Shown here: positions 18,302-27,109 of the stretch, in pieces
Numbering within the stretch: the first letter of the stretch is position 1
Layout of the letters: each line of letters begins with the position of its first letter
Assembly: GCA_029863385.1 (NCBI GenBank)
Contig: JAOTVU010000013.1
Span: forward strand, 1 to 52,168
Direction of reading: 5' to 3'
Source of the DNA: Acidimicrobiia bacterium
GTDB lineage: Bacteria > Actinomycetota > Acidimicrobiia > Acidimicrobiales > SZUA-35
DNA: 52,168 bases
Made by a program: the position numbers and the translations under genes
The notes under the pieces: generated by a model
Told to the model about the DNA's origin: nothing
Database searches by the model: none
Seen by the model: only the letters and a program-made list of their open reading frames with translations

Positions 18302-19351
18302 TCAAGCGGCGAGGGCGTGTCGGTCTTTTTGTTTGAGGGTGGCGTCGGTGACCATGGCGCGGTAGATGACGTCGGAGAGGCGTCGTTTGAGTGATCTGAT
18401 GGCTTCTTTGCGGGTGCTGCCTTGGTTGGCTCGGTGCTCCAGAAAGGCTATGGCGTCGGGGTGGGAGCGGGCTTGGGTCAGCGCGGCACGATGGATGGCG
18501 GCGTTGAGTTGTCGGTTGCCGGCCCGGCTGAGCCGGTGGCGGGTGTGGTTGGCGGACCAGACCGGGGTTGGGGCGGTGCCGTTGTGGCGGGCGAAAGCGT
18601 GACGGGAATGGAATCGTTCGATACCGGCGACTTCGCCAATGAGTTTGGCGGCGGCGAGAGCGCTGATGCCGTGGATCTGGCTCAGAGTCGGCGCTGCGGT
18701 CTCGGTCCGTTCCTCCAGCTCGGTTCGCAGCTGGTTGATGTCGACTGTCAGATTTCGGATCCGTTCGACGAGTTCTCGTGCGATACGAGCGACCACGGTG
18801 TCGAGACCGGCTAGCCGTCCGGCGGCGATATCGAGGTGTTTGAAGGTGCTGAACGCTCGGGGGTTGGGGTCCCAGCTGGGGTCGATCTCATGGAGGTGCC
18901 AACGGAGCCGGTTGATGTGTCTGGTCCGCTCCGCTACTAGGTCTTCTCGGTGATCGACCAGAAGTCGCAGCTCACGGGCCTCATCATCGAGATGGGCGGT
19001 GGGAAGATCAGGTTCGCGTAGTGCTGCTCGGGCAACAGCGAGCGCGTCGATCGGGTCTGATTTGCCGTAGGTGCGGGCCGAGTCGCGGGAGTGGGCCATC
19101 AACTTGGCAGGGACACGGACAATCCGTTCACCGGCGGCGAGCATGTCGCGCTCCAATCGACGGGACAAGTTTCGGCAGTCTTCGACGGCCCAGCTTCGGT
19201 CGGGACCGAACCGGTCGGCCCAACGGATAAGGGCTAGGTGATCGGCGGTCGTGGTGGTGTTTGTGGTTTTGGTGCCGAGCTGACGGCCGAGGTCATCGAC
19301 TGCAACGACGGTGTGGGTGCGCTTGTGCGCGTCGATTCCGAGGGTGATCAT
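18302..19351 (-). mobile_element. IS110-family transposase (intact)
   Basis: About 349 residues from the ATG at 19351 (MITLGIDAHKRTH). The RuvC-like DEDD residues are visible: D in GIDAHKR, E in AVEDCRN and the two D in KSDPIDALAVA. The C-terminal Tnp_20 domain has ALAAAKLIGEVAG, the candidate catalytic Ser in PVWSANHTRH, and HRLSRAGNRQLN. Upstream in-frame codons to 19438 lie in the element's non-coding end. No stop or frameshift is present, so it may be active. It interrupts the RHS fragment at about 18300. Confidence 0.92.
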
Positions 19352-19560
19352 GGTCTTGTTGCCTTTCACGGGTTGAACGGTGACAAGAACCGGTCGGTGG
19401 GCACAACTCAGTTGGGGGCGACGCCACGCTCCTATCAAGCCACGCCGGCCGGTTCACATCGTGTCGCCAGCCGCAAGACGGGACCTGGCCACGAAACGGG
19501 CATGGAGTGGTTGAGCGAGCCGGCGACACGATCATCAGCTTCGCGCTGACCCCAAGAGAA
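19352..19560. ncRNA. Candidate IS110 bridge-RNA end
   Basis: About 200 bp of non-coding DNA precede the IS110 transposase start. It contains an 11-bp inverted repeat, ATCGTGTCGCC (19458-19468) and GGCGACACGAT (19522-19532), with 53 nt between, consistent with a structured RNA or subterminal repeats. IS110 elements are known to encode target- and donor-specifying bridge RNAs in such ends. Exact RNA limits and loops are not resolvable by eye. Confidence 0.4.
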
Positions 19561-19609
19561 TGACACTGAGTGGAGTGGTGGGGTTTTGGTGAGCGGCCGA
19601 TGCTCGGTG

Positions 19610-19835
19610 TCAGGCCTCGAGTGAGGCTTGGGTCTCAGTATGGCTGCTGGTGTTGAGTTCGGCGAGGGATGCTTCTGAGACGTAGCGGCGGGCGGTGGCC
19701 CATTCGTCGTGTTGGTCGGCCAGGATGGCTCCGACGAGGCGGATGACGGCGGTGTCGTTGGGGAAGATCCCGACGACGTTGGTCCGCCGTTTGATCTCTT
19801 TGTTCAACCGTTCGAGCGGGCAAGCGGTTCTCGCC
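19610..19835 (-). pseudogene. IS256-family transposase C-terminal fragment
   Basis: The last 75 or so residues of a mutator-type transposase: [41 protein letters not shown] and [13 protein letters not shown]. These are the typical C-terminal landmarks of IS256 enzymes. The catalytic core and N-terminus are missing; upstream sequence switches to an unrelated gene remnant. It is not functional. Confidence 0.85.
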
Positions 19836-19880
19836 ACGGAGGGGTGCCGACGGGTCGGGTGCCGTCGGCCGGCTCTGCGA

Positions 19881-20090
19881 CTACTGGTATTTCTCGCTGC
19901 GTCCCCGGTTGATCTCGTCCATGGTCTTGTTGGCGTTGTCGTAGCGGTCTGTGGTTGCTGGGTCCACCGGGAAGTCGAGGGTGGCCCCGGTGTAGAGGGC
20001 GGCGTCGCGGATGTGGTTTTGCCGTCAAGCAGGGCCCTCGCTATTCGATGCATCCCGTCCATGACCCGGCCGTCGGGACCGAGGTGGGAC
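19881..20090 (-). pseudogene. Remnant resembling a ParB/nuclease-like domain gene
   Basis: Reading on the minus strand, one frame gives [23 protein letters not shown] one-base shift then gives [20 protein letters not shown] and [19 protein letters not shown] before a stop at 19881. The DGMHRIARA motif is typical of ParB-like N-terminal domains. The start is lost and a frameshift splits it, so this is decayed DNA abutting the IS256 fragment. Confidence 0.45.
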
Positions 20091-20614
20091 TGTCAGGAAA
20101 CGGGGGATCTGGTCTGGTCTTGAGTGGTTGAGCCTCGGTGGTCGGGGCCGGCCGGTTAGGACCATTGACGATGACACTACAGAATGGCGCGGTGGCCAGA
20201 ACCATCAACAGCACGGCAGGAACGTTTCAGAGCAACACCCATCCGGCCCCTCGAAGCTACGGCCGACAGCCCCGACGCCGTACCAAAATCTAGACAGGCA
20301 CACGTTTTGAGGCGCCAACGGGTCCTTAACATCAGTCTTTACCCCGGGTGGCCTTGGAGCGGTCGAGCAACGCAGAGCGGAGTGCCACGCACTGCGGCAC
20401 CTATCGCGCACGCTGCAACGCTCCGGATTATGGGCGCCGCCCGCCGAGGGTGACGACCGGGCCACTGTCGGGCCGGTAACGCTGCATCGCACTGTCGGTG
20501 GTCGCGTTCTCGGGCGGTCGGGCCGCCCACCAACGGCTCCTCTCTGTCAAGTGGTTGGTTCGGGGTGGGCAAGATGAGGACGTCTCGTAGGACCCGAGGG
20601 CCGTTCCTGCGTGA
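20091..20614. other. Intergenic, no recognisable gene
   Basis: About 520 bp between transposase remnants. Short frames on both strands are Arg/Pro/Thr-rich and show no family motif. I see no RNA gene or clear repeat; it is probably degraded mobile DNA and the flank of the second IS110 copy. Confidence 0.5.
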
Positions 20615-21841
20615 TCAGCGTTGCGCCTCTGGGGCTGATTCTTTGGTGCGGCCACACCCCGAACCTGTCAACGATTCTAGATCGCCATCGACGCTGCGGT
20701 CGTGGGGGCGACGCATGGGTTTGCCGTTGGCTCGGAGGGTGTCGGGTGACCGGTAGGTCGGGTTGGGGTGTCGAGACGTTGGCCAGCGGGGCCATTCGGT
20801 GTCCTGGTCTTGGTGGTGTTGTCGGTCGATCTGGAGCTGGCGCCATACGGCGTCGGTGATGTGTCGTTTGAGGGCTCGGATTGCTTCCTTCTTCGACTTC
20901 CCCTCGTCGAGCTTGCGGAGATAGAAGTCCCGGCCCGGGCAGTCGAACCGGATCTGCACGATCGCTGCCACATGGATCGCTTTGTTGAGCCTGCGGTTCC
21001 CGGCACGCGACAGCCGGTGCCGGCGGGTGTCGCCGGAGGACACCTCGATCGGGGCGGTGCCGGCGTAGCTGGCGAAGTGGTTCCGGGTGGGGAACCGGCC
21101 GACGTTGCTGACCTCGCCCAGGATCAACGCCGCGTTGAGCGGGCCAACCCCGTAGATCCTCGTCAGCGTGGTCTTGGACTTCTTGACCATCCGGTTGATA
21201 CGGGCCGTGGCCTGGTCAATCTTGAGATCCAAGGCTCGGATGTCGTCGATGTACTCCAACGCCATCTCGACCCGCATCTCCCCGGCCGGATCACCCGGCT
21301 CCAGGCCGTTGACCAGGTCAAACGCCTTCTCAGCAGTGAGCTCACGCCGGGCGCCGCCCGGGATCAACTCACGGATCAGACGATGCAGCCGGGCCACGGC
21401 CTGGACCCTGGTCGCCACCAGCTGTTCCCGGCGGTCGACCACCAGCTTCAACGCCTCGTTCGCCCCGTCGGGCTGGACGAAACGGAGATGCTTCGAGTGC
21501 AGCGCCGCTCTGGCTGTCGCCACGGCGTCGGTCTTGTCGGTCTTGTTGCCGTGCCCGGTCGATTAGACCCGGACCCGGGTCGACAGCTTCGCCGGGACAT
21601 CGACCACGGTCTCCCCGACGGCGACCAGTCGCTGGGCGATGTAGCGGCCCATCCCGTTCGCTCCTTCGACGGCCCACACCCGATCGCTGTGATCGGCCAC
21701 CGCCGTTCGCATCTCGTCAAACCCCTCGTCGGAGTTCACGAACCGCCGCTGCAACAAGATCGTCTCGTCCCGCTCGAGAACCGCGATCGTGTTCGACGAC
21801 TTGTGCGGGTCCAACCCGATGATCACCTCGCCATATTCCAT
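20615..21841 (-). pseudogene. IS110-family transposase broken by one in-frame TAA
   Basis: The N-terminal part (MEYGEVIIGLDPHKSSNT, AVEGANGMGR) and the C-terminal part (NKTDKTDAVATARAALHS, PLNAALILGEVSNVG, SSGDTRRHRLSRAGNRRLN) are in the same frame. They are separated by a single TAA (rc of 21563-21565) just before STGHGNKTDKTDA, where related enzymes read straight through. All DEDD residues and the C-terminal Ser region remain. The C-terminus has an unusual 60-residue Arg/Pro-rich tail. Probably inactive unless the stop is read through. Confidence 0.88.
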
Positions 21842-22215
21842 GCCTGCCTTCCTTTCACTCGCCTGATGGTGATGAGCGACGAGGGCAGGGCAATGCCTCT
21901 TCGGGACCGGATCAAACTTCTCTCAAGCCACAATCCCTCGTCTGAGGTCCTAGGCCGCATGCCGTTACTAGAGCCACCGCCACAAAGGGGCAGGACAGCC
22001 GGTTTATCGAGCGAACCATCGAAGGATCCCCGGACCAGAGCCTGGCCAAGACTCCGGTACCACTTCAAGTTCTAACAAGAGGCCGGTTTGTCAGCGCGCC
22101 CGATTGGGATTCCCGAGTGGTGGTATCCGGCCGTTCAGCGGCCCTGAACGGCCTGCGACCACCGGCTTCGGGCGTGGCATTATCCCCTGGGGCGTTGCGG
22201 ATCGCGTCGGCTAGT
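21842..22215. other. Non-coding flank of the second IS110 copy
   Basis: About 370 bp with no believable gene. It is the 5' non-coding side of the broken IS110 transposase, where a bridge RNA would be expected, and then the upstream side of the toxin-antitoxin promoter. No clear terminal repeats are visible. Confidence 0.4.
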
Positions 22216-22230
22216 TGTACGATTCGTACA
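22216..22230. promoter_or_regulatory. Palindromic operator/promoter of the Phd-RelE pair
   Basis: TGTACGATTCGTACA is a perfect 15-bp palindrome with a central T whose last base is the A of the ATG start at 22230. It contains TACGAT (22218-22223) exactly 6 nt before the ATG, so it is both a leaderless promoter and the expected autoregulation site of a toxin-antitoxin operon. Confidence 0.75.
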
Positions 22231-22481
22231 TGAGCGAAGTGGCAGTCAGCGAAGCCCGCAACCGGCTTGCCGAAGTGATCGAGGAGTCCCGTCGCTCTGG
22301 TGAACCGATCTCGGTGACGCGTCGCGGGCGACGGGTGGCGGTGATCATCGACTCTGATGCGTTCGATCGTCTCGTTGAGATCGCCGATGATGTTGAGGAT
22401 CGTCGAGAACTCGAGGCGGCCAGAGCCGAGGACGACTATGTGCCCTGGGATGATGTGAAGGCGATGCTGGGGCTCGAGTGA
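22230..22481 (+). CDS. Phd/YefM-type antitoxin
   Basis: 83 residues: SEVAVSEARNRLAEVIEESR, PISVTRRGRRVAVIIDSDAFDRL, then an acidic tail that would wrap the toxin. This is the typical Phd/YefM DNA-binding antitoxin plan. The ATG at 22230 is preferred to the TTG at 22215 because it fits the leaderless promoter. Its stop overlaps the toxin GTG by GTGA. It should repress its own operon through the palindrome at 22216-22230. Confidence 0.9.
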   Translation: MSEVAVSEARNRLAEVIEESRRSGEPISVTRRGRRVAVIIDSDAFDRLVEIADDVEDRRELEAARAEDDYVPWDDVKAMLGLE

Positions 22482-22738
22482 GCCGCTACCACGTCGAGGT
22501 CGCCCGTCGTGCGGTGAAGTCGATTGCCAAGCTTCCACGAGCCGAACAGCAGAAAGTGCGGGCTGCGATCGATCTCCTCGCGGATGAACCTCGCCCCCCG
22601 GGCTGCACCAAGCTTGCCGGGGAGGATTCGGTGTATCGAGTGCGTGTTGGCGACTACCGGATCCTCTACGAAGTCATCGATGCGCGCCTGGTGGTTCACG
22701 TCGTGCGAGTCGGCCATCGCCGTGACGTCTACCGGTAG
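22478..22738 (+). CDS. RelE/ParE-family toxin
   Basis: 86 residues with the RelE-fold landmarks VEVARRAVKSIAKLP, CTKLAGEDSVYRVRVGDYRILYEV and VVHVVRVGHRRDVYR. The C-terminal Arg/Tyr cluster fits an mRNA interferase acting on the ribosome. The GTG start overlaps the antitoxin stop. Intact and complete, so the module is probably functional. ParE-type gyrase poisoning is a less likely alternative. Confidence 0.9.
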   Translation: MSRYHVEVARRAVKSIAKLPRAEQQKVRAAIDLLADEPRPPGCTKLAGEDSVYRVRVGDYRILYEVIDARLVVHVVRVGHRRDVYR

Positions 22739-22849
22739 CGCCACCACGCTCACTCGACATGGACTCATTACCGAACGGCTTGGCCGGTCCGGAACGCCGG
22801 TACCCGGGCAAATCGACCCTGTGCCGCCCGGAAAGTCCGTCGTTGCAGG

Positions 22850-23878
22850 TCAGGCGGCAGTTCGGTATTCGTTGATGAGCCCATCGCATCGGGTGGTTCG
22901 GAGGACGGCCACGGTTGCCGCCGGGGTTTCTGGTGGGTCATCGACGGGTGCGGGTGGTTGTTGTTTGAGTGACTGGTGGGGTCGATGCTGGTTGTAATGG
23001 GCGATGTAGTCGACAACGAGCCGTTCGAGTTGTCGGCGGTTCCAGATAATGGTTCTGTCGAGAAGTTCGCGTCGGATCGAGCCAATCCATCGTTCGACGA
23101 ACGTGTTCGCGACCGGAGTACGCGCCGGTGTCCGGAGGATTTGGAATCCTTCGGTTCGGAAGACGTCGTCGAACGCGGCGACGAACTGGCTGCCGCGATC
23201 ACGGACGAGAGCACGAGCGTCTTCGAGGCGTTCGGGGTGGCTGATGAACAGGTTCCGGGCAGCCTGAGTGGTCCACTCGCCGGTCGGATTGGCCGTCACG
23301 CCGCCGAAGAACACCTTCCGGGTTTGGACCTTGATGAAGACCAGGACGTAGTAGCGGCGCAGAAACGCGGTGTCGACGGTGAAGAAGTCGCAGGCGACCG
23401 CGGCTTGAGAGTGCAGGAACTCGGACCAGGTCACCTGGGATCGGTTCGGGGAGGGGTCGATCTCGTTGTCGGTGAGAATCTGCCACACGGTTGTCTTGGC
23501 GATGACATGGCCGAGGCGGGCGAGTTCGCCTTGGATGCGCCGGTGTCCCCATGTCGGGTTCTCTATGGCGAGACGCACGATCCGCTGACGCAGCTCGGCG
23601 CTGGTGGGCGGACGCCCCCTGTGGCGGGTCGGAGGCTGTGTCCAGTGGCGGGCGATGCGCTTACGGTGCTACCGCAGCAGGGTGTCGGGTGTGACGATCC
23701 AGCCCTTGCGAAGCCGGTGGGGGAGTGCTGCGGCGATGGCGCCGAGCAGAGCCCGGTCGCCGTCATTGACCTCTGGTCGGCCGACCTGGCGGCGAAGCAC
23801 GGCGTCGCTCGTCGCTGGCGTCCGTCCATCGAATCGGGACGACTCCGGTAGCGACCGCTGGCAGGGCTGGGTCTGCGA
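22850..23878 (-). pseudogene. DDE integrase-core transposase broken by an in-frame TAG
   Basis: The catalytic core is clear: D in CDFFTVDTAFLRR, D in LVRDRGSQF and E in NTFVERWIGSIRRE, with HYNQHRPHQSL near the C-terminus. Upstream, RPPTSAELRQRIVRLAIENPTWGHRRI continues in frame to a TAG at 23669-23671. Beyond it the same frame reads GAIAAALPHRLRKGWIVTPDTLLR, the normal N-terminal part. One amber codon therefore splits an otherwise complete gene of the IS3/IS481-like group. The 5' limit is approximate. Confidence 0.85.
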
Positions 23879-24022
23879 ACCATCCGGTGGACGATTGACG
23901 ACCTACTTCGACTCCGGGGCGGGGCTTGTGTGTCCTAAGTGCGCCTCGATCCAGCACGGGAGCGAGTCGTCCCGATACGAAGCTCCACTTCCGCTCGGTG
24001 GCGCCGGACCTTCCCGTTGGAT

Positions 24023-24045
24023 TCCTACCGTGGTAGGATTAGGCC
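24023..24045 (+). promoter_or_regulatory. Palindromic operator and leaderless promoter of vapBC
   Basis: TCCTACC and GGTAGGA form a perfect 7-bp inverted repeat around GT (24023-24038). TAGGAT (24034-24039) lies 6 nt before the ATG at 24046. This matches the arrangement at the other toxin-antitoxin operon and suits autorepression by the antitoxin. Confidence 0.7.
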
Positions 24046-24264
24046 ATGGCAGTCACCAAGTGGTCGGTCAGTGTTGACGAAGATCTCGCCGCGCGTGTCG
24101 AGTCCCGGGTCGGCGATCGCGGCCTCAGTGGCTTCGTCGCAAGAGCCGTTGCTCATGAGCTCGAGCGAGACTTGCTCGATGAGTACCTGAGCGAGCTCGA
24201 CGACGAATTCGGGGAGGTCCCGTCGGGTCTTGTCGAACACATCGACAACGCGTGGCCGTCCTAG
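24046..24264 (+). CDS. vapB: VapB-type antitoxin, ribbon-helix-helix-like
   Basis: 72 residues. KWSVSVDEDLAARVESRVGDRGLSGFVARAV is a ribbon-helix-helix DNA-binding pattern. The acidic tail LLDEYLSELDDEFGEVP would bind the toxin. Its stop lies 13 bp inside the PIN-domain gene, the usual antitoxin-first order. Likely represses its own promoter at 24023-24038. Confidence 0.85.
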   Translation: MAVTKWSVSVDEDLAARVESRVGDRGLSGFVARAVAHELERDLLDEYLSELDDEFGEVPSGLVEHIDNAWPS

Positions 24265-24665
24265 TCCTCGACAGCGAGGCGGTCTCAGCACTCGCTCGCC
24301 CGCAACAGAGTGTCGCACGCCACCAACTGGTGCGGGCCGCCATGCGAATTGCGCACACCCGCAACGTTCCGGTCCGGATCCCGGCAGCTGTACTTGTGGA
24401 GCTTTACCGCGGAGGAGGGACCGATGAGGCGATCGATCGACTCCTTGCCCGCGGGTTCACGCAGGTCGTAACCACCGGCGCACGGATGGCCCGTGTCGCT
24501 GGCCACCTGCTCGCCGCAGCAGGGGCGGGGAGTGAGTTGGCGATCGATGCACTCGTCGTCGCTACCGCAGTCCGGTTCGGGGGCGGCGCCGTCGTCACCC
24601 ACGACCCCGGCGACGTCACACTTCTCGCCGTACAACACCCAAACGTCTCGGTGATCTCCATCTAG
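24252..24665 (+). CDS. vapC: VapC-type PIN-domain toxin ribonuclease
   Basis: 137 residues starting at a GTG within the antitoxin gene. PIN acidic residues: D in VLDSEAVSAL, E in VLVELYRGGG, D in ELAIDALVVATAV and D in VVTHDPGDV. These form the Mg-dependent RNase site; VapC enzymes usually cut tRNAs or rRNA. The gene is complete and adjacent to its antitoxin, so the module should be functional. Confidence 0.9.
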   Translation: MAVLVLDSEAVSALARPQQSVARHQLVRAAMRIAHTRNVPVRIPAAVLVELYRGGGTDEAIDRLLARGFTQVVTTGARMARVAGHLLAAAGAGSELAIDALVVATAVRFGGGAVVTHDPGDVTLLAVQHPNVSVISI

Positions 24666-24710
24666 CGACACCACCGCTCATCTCGCTCGTTATGAAGCCG
24701 TGACGCCGAC

Positions 24711-24815
24711 GTCGTGTGGTTCAGGAGTGGCACGAAGACCGCCCGGTTGGCTGTCGCGTTGCGGGATCGGTGATGTCCCTGGGTTGGGTATGAGTTGTTC
24801 GAGGTACTTGTGGAG
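24711..24815 (+). repeat. Dispersed imperfect repeat, copy 1
   Basis: Runs from GTCGTGTGG through ATGTCCCTGGGTTGG to TCGAGGTAC. It aligns end to end with 51926-52022 with scattered mismatches and small gaps in the same orientation. The reading frames differ between copies, so it is probably non-coding. Confidence 0.65.
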
Positions 24816-24877
24816 GCAGTAGTGGGCGTACCGTTTCCGGCGGCTCGGAAATCTCGGCGTGGTCGCAGCGCCCGCGT

Positions 24878-24910
24878 TGAACTCCGCCGTCATGTGGTCC
24901 GGGGTGCCAC
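24878..24910 (+). repeat. 33-bp direct repeat, copy A
   Basis: Identical over 33 bp to 51915-51947 (begins TGAACTCCGCC, ends GGGGTGCCAC), same orientation. It is a second, partial copy of the repeat family at this end. Confidence 0.85.
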
Positions 24911-25058
24911 TGGAGCGGCCAGAACGGACCGCAAGGCGAGCCCGGTCGGCCAGCAGTCGGTAGAAGATGTGGAACACGAGCATCCAGGCTGGCGCCATCG
25001 AGCCTGGTCGGCACCCACGCGTCGGCGCACTCCGGTGGCTCGACCTCGCCTGCGAGAC

Positions 25059-25064
25059 TATAGT
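25059..25064 (+). promoter_or_regulatory. -10 box of the TfoX-like gene
   Basis: TATAGT inside the palindrome GACTATAGTC lies 9 nt before the ATG at 25074, again pointing to a leaderless or nearly leaderless transcript. Confidence 0.45.
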
Positions 25065-25073
25065 CCCGTCGGT

Positions 25074-25382
25074 ATGGACAAGTCCGTACGAGCCGAGTCC
25101 CTACGTCAGGACCTGATCTCACTCGGCGAGGTCACGATCAAGGCAATGTTCGGCGGCTACGGACTCTTCGAGTCGGGCGTGATGTTCGCCATTGTCGACC
25201 GGGACGGTACGGCTTTCCTTCGAGCTGTCCCAGAGACCGAGCCACGATACGTCGCGGCCGGCAGCCACAAGCACGGGATGCCGTACTGGTCGGTCCCCGA
25301 CGATGTCCTGGCCGACGGCGCCTCGCTCCTCGAGTGGGCCGGCGAGGCACTCGAGGCTGCCCGAGCCGCCAAGAAGAAGTAG
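25074..25382 (+). CDS. TfoX N-terminal-domain protein
   Basis: 102 residues. LISLGEVTIKAMFGGYGLFESGVMFAIV and the following YWSVPDDVLAD segment match the TfoX/Sxy N-terminal domain. The protein ends in a Lys-rich tail. Full-length TfoX regulates competence, but single-domain versions are widespread and of unknown role. The ATG at 25074 gives the complete domain; upstream frame runs through the repeat region and is ignored. Confidence 0.85.
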   Translation: MDKSVRAESLRQDLISLGEVTIKAMFGGYGLFESGVMFAIVDRDGTAFLRAVPETEPRYVAAGSHKHGMPYWSVPDDVLADGASLLEWAGEALEAARAAKKK

Positions 25383-25463
25383 CGCTCGTCGCGCTTGCAG
25401 GCCGACCCCGGGGAACGAACGACGAAGTGGGCCTAGGTGGCTTGGTATCGCTGCGCTGAGGTG

Positions 25464-25772
25464 TCAGTTGGCGAAGATGGCGAAGCCCTCGACGACGGTC
25501 TGTTCGATTGCGACCGGGGGGACCTTGCAGCGGTCGGCGATCTCGGCGACGAAGGCCTGGAATGGTGCACTCCCGCCGGCGACTCCCCGTGCGTCGTCGT
25601 CTTCGTAGACGCCGATATGTGTGAAGGAGGTTCCGTCGACCGAGCGCATCACCCCGTAGTGGACGCCGTCGGGGGTCGTGGCGCGTAGGTGGTCGAAGAC
25701 CTGACGGATCAACTCGAGGTGTTCCTCGAGGCGGTCAGGATCGAGTTCGTAGCGGACGATGACGGCGTTCAT
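25464..25772 (-). CDS. Small dimeric alpha/beta-barrel (monooxygenase-like) protein
   Basis: 102 residues from the ATG at 25772, which has AAGGAG six bases upstream; a longer frame to 25823 lacks this. NAVIVRYELDPDRLEEHLELI, then GVHYGVMRSVDGTSFTHIGVYED and a C-terminal strand are typical of the antibiotic-biosynthesis-monooxygenase/dimeric ferredoxin-like fold. Function unknown. It is divergent from the ArsR-SRPBCC gene and may be controlled by the operator at 25831. Confidence 0.75.
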   Translation of the reverse strand: MNAVIVRYELDPDRLEEHLELIRQVFDHLRATTPDGVHYGVMRSVDGTSFTHIGVYEDDDARGVAGGSAPFQAFVAEIADRCKVPPVAIEQTVVEGFAIFAN

Positions 25773-25830
25773 GGTGGGCTCCTTGCTGGCGTCGTGTCGC
25801 CTGGGGCCTGGTTGACACCCCAAGGGGGAT

Positions 25831-25852
25831 CATGTAACTCTATGGTTACATG
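25831..25852. promoter_or_regulatory. Inverted-repeat operator for the ArsR-type regulator
   Basis: CATGTAAC (25831-25838) and GTTACATG (25845-25852) are perfect 8-bp inverted arms with a 6-bp spacer, two bases before the ATG at 25854. The position between two divergent genes suits autoregulation and control of the gene at 25772. Confidence 0.7.
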
Positions 25853-25853
25853 T

Positions 25854-26654
25854 ATGCGTATGTCAACCGGTCATGTCGGCGACGGGCGGGACGACCAGCA
25901 GTGGCGAGCACTTGCCGACCCGACGCGCCGAGAGATCCTCGACGTGTTGCGGCTGTCACCGAGCACGACTGGTGGGATCGCGAGCCGGTTCCCGATCAGC
26001 CGCGTCGCGGTCATGAAGCACCTCGGCATACTCGCCGACGCCGGTCTGGTGACGAGCCGCAAGCGGGGGCGGGAGCGTTGGCACTATGTGAACGTGGCGC
26101 CGCTGTTGCGACTCCACGAGCGTTGGAGCACTCCGATGTCTGCCTCGGTGGCCGGCGGACTCCTCGGGCTGAAACACCGACTGGAGCAATCGATGAGCGC
26201 TGAGGTCTCGGCCATCGACATCGCCGTCGACGTCGACATCGCGTGCGATGTGGGCACCGCGTTCCGCGCCGTGACCCAGACGCCTGGCGCGTGGTGGGGT
26301 CATCCCTACCTACGGTCGAACGCGACGTCGCTGACCCTTGACCCGGTGCTCGGCGGAGCGCTCGTCGAGCACTGGTCGGGTGGCGCCATGGTGATGGCCA
26401 CCGTGACCGGACTGGAAGAGGATCACTGGCTCCAACTCACGGGACCATTCCATCTCGGGCCGGCCTACGCCGTGACCGAGTTCGACTTCGTCGACACCGC
26501 GGACGGCTGCCGGGTGTCGCTCACGTTGCGGGGCTCGGGATTGCTCGATCCCGCGACGGTGGAGGGCTTCAGCGGCGGCTGGCACGAACTGATCGCCGTT
26601 CGCCTGAAGGCATACGCCGAGGACGGTACCCGACTCGGCATCGATCCGGGATGA
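25854..26654 (+). CDS. ArsR-family HTH fused to SRPBCC/AHSA1 domain
   Basis: 266 residues. Residues about 12-95 are an ArsR winged helix (ALADPTRREILDVLRLSP, SRVAVMKHLGILADAGLV). Residues about 120-260 are a START-like SRPBCC fold (FRAVTQTPGAWWGHPYL, GWHELIAVRLKAY). Such one-component proteins sense a hydrophobic ligand in the SRPBCC pocket. The ATG at 25854 is preferred because the next upstream ATG (25842) lies inside the operator. It neighbours a small protein gene at 26705 which it may co-regulate. Confidence 0.88.
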   Translation: MRMSTGHVGDGRDDQQWRALADPTRREILDVLRLSPSTTGGIASRFPISRVAVMKHLGILADAGLVTSRKRGRERWHYVNVAPLLRLHERWSTPMSASVAGGLLGLKHRLEQSMSAEVSAIDIAVDVDIACDVGTAFRAVTQTPGAWWGHPYLRSNATSLTLDPVLGGALVEHWSGGAMVMATVTGLEEDHWLQLTGPFHLGPAYAVTEFDFVDTADGCRVSLTLRGSGLLDPATVEGFSGGWHELIAVRLKAYAEDGTRLGIDPG

Positions 26655-26704
26655 CCGGCACAACCGCTCGAGACCACAGCAACCATGACCTGCGAGGAGA
26701 CACC

Positions 26705-27109
26705 ATGACCGCCACCGTCGTGTACGAAGACGAATGGGGAGCCATGATCGACTACCCAGACGACGACTACGTCGAGATCCGGTGGTACGACGCCACGGCC
26801 AGGATGGACAAGAAGATGTTCCAGCGTTGGCTCGAGGGGTTCGCCGGCGGGGTCGAACAATGTCGACGTTCGGGCATCCTGGTCGACGCGGTCCAGTTCC
26901 GCATGGACATGGCCAACATGGATGGCGACTGGCGCGACGCGAACATCATTCCGCGTTACAACGCGGTCGGTGTCGCCAAGTTCGCGTTCCTCATGCCCCA
27001 GGGCATGCCCGCAATCGGCGCTGATCCGGTGTTCGAAGGCCCGGCGACATACCCGACCGCCTATTTCGGCAGCCGCGCCGACGCACGCGCCTGGCTCGCC
27101 GCCACCTGA
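26705..27109 (+). CDS. Conserved hypothetical protein
   Basis: 134 residues starting at an ATG with GAGGAG six bases upstream. It has WGAMIDYPDDDYVEIRWYDATARM and a DANIIPRYNAVGVAKFAFLMPQG segment, which look like a compact alpha/beta fold related to STAS/SpoIIAA-like proteins. It has no signal peptide or membrane segment. It follows the ArsR-SRPBCC gene by 50 bp on the same strand. Function unknown. Confidence 0.75.
   Translation: MTATVVYEDEWGAMIDYPDDDYVEIRWYDATARMDKKMFQRWLEGFAGGVEQCRRSGILVDAVQFRMDMANMDGDWRDANIIPRYNAVGVAKFAFLMPQGMPAIGADPVFEGPATYPTAYFGSRADARAWLAAT

Noticed and set aside
20768..22075. 435-codon plus-strand open frame
   Set aside because: It is antisense to the IS110 transposase remnant.
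24878..24910. Integron attC site
   Set aside because: The left copy has a GTTGAAC-like core, but the right copy lacks it, and no paired core or hairpin of attC type was seen.
24690..24998. Minus-strand ORF in the left repeat region
   Set aside because: The matching repeat at 51.9 kb does not preserve the frame, so the sequence is unlikely to be coding.
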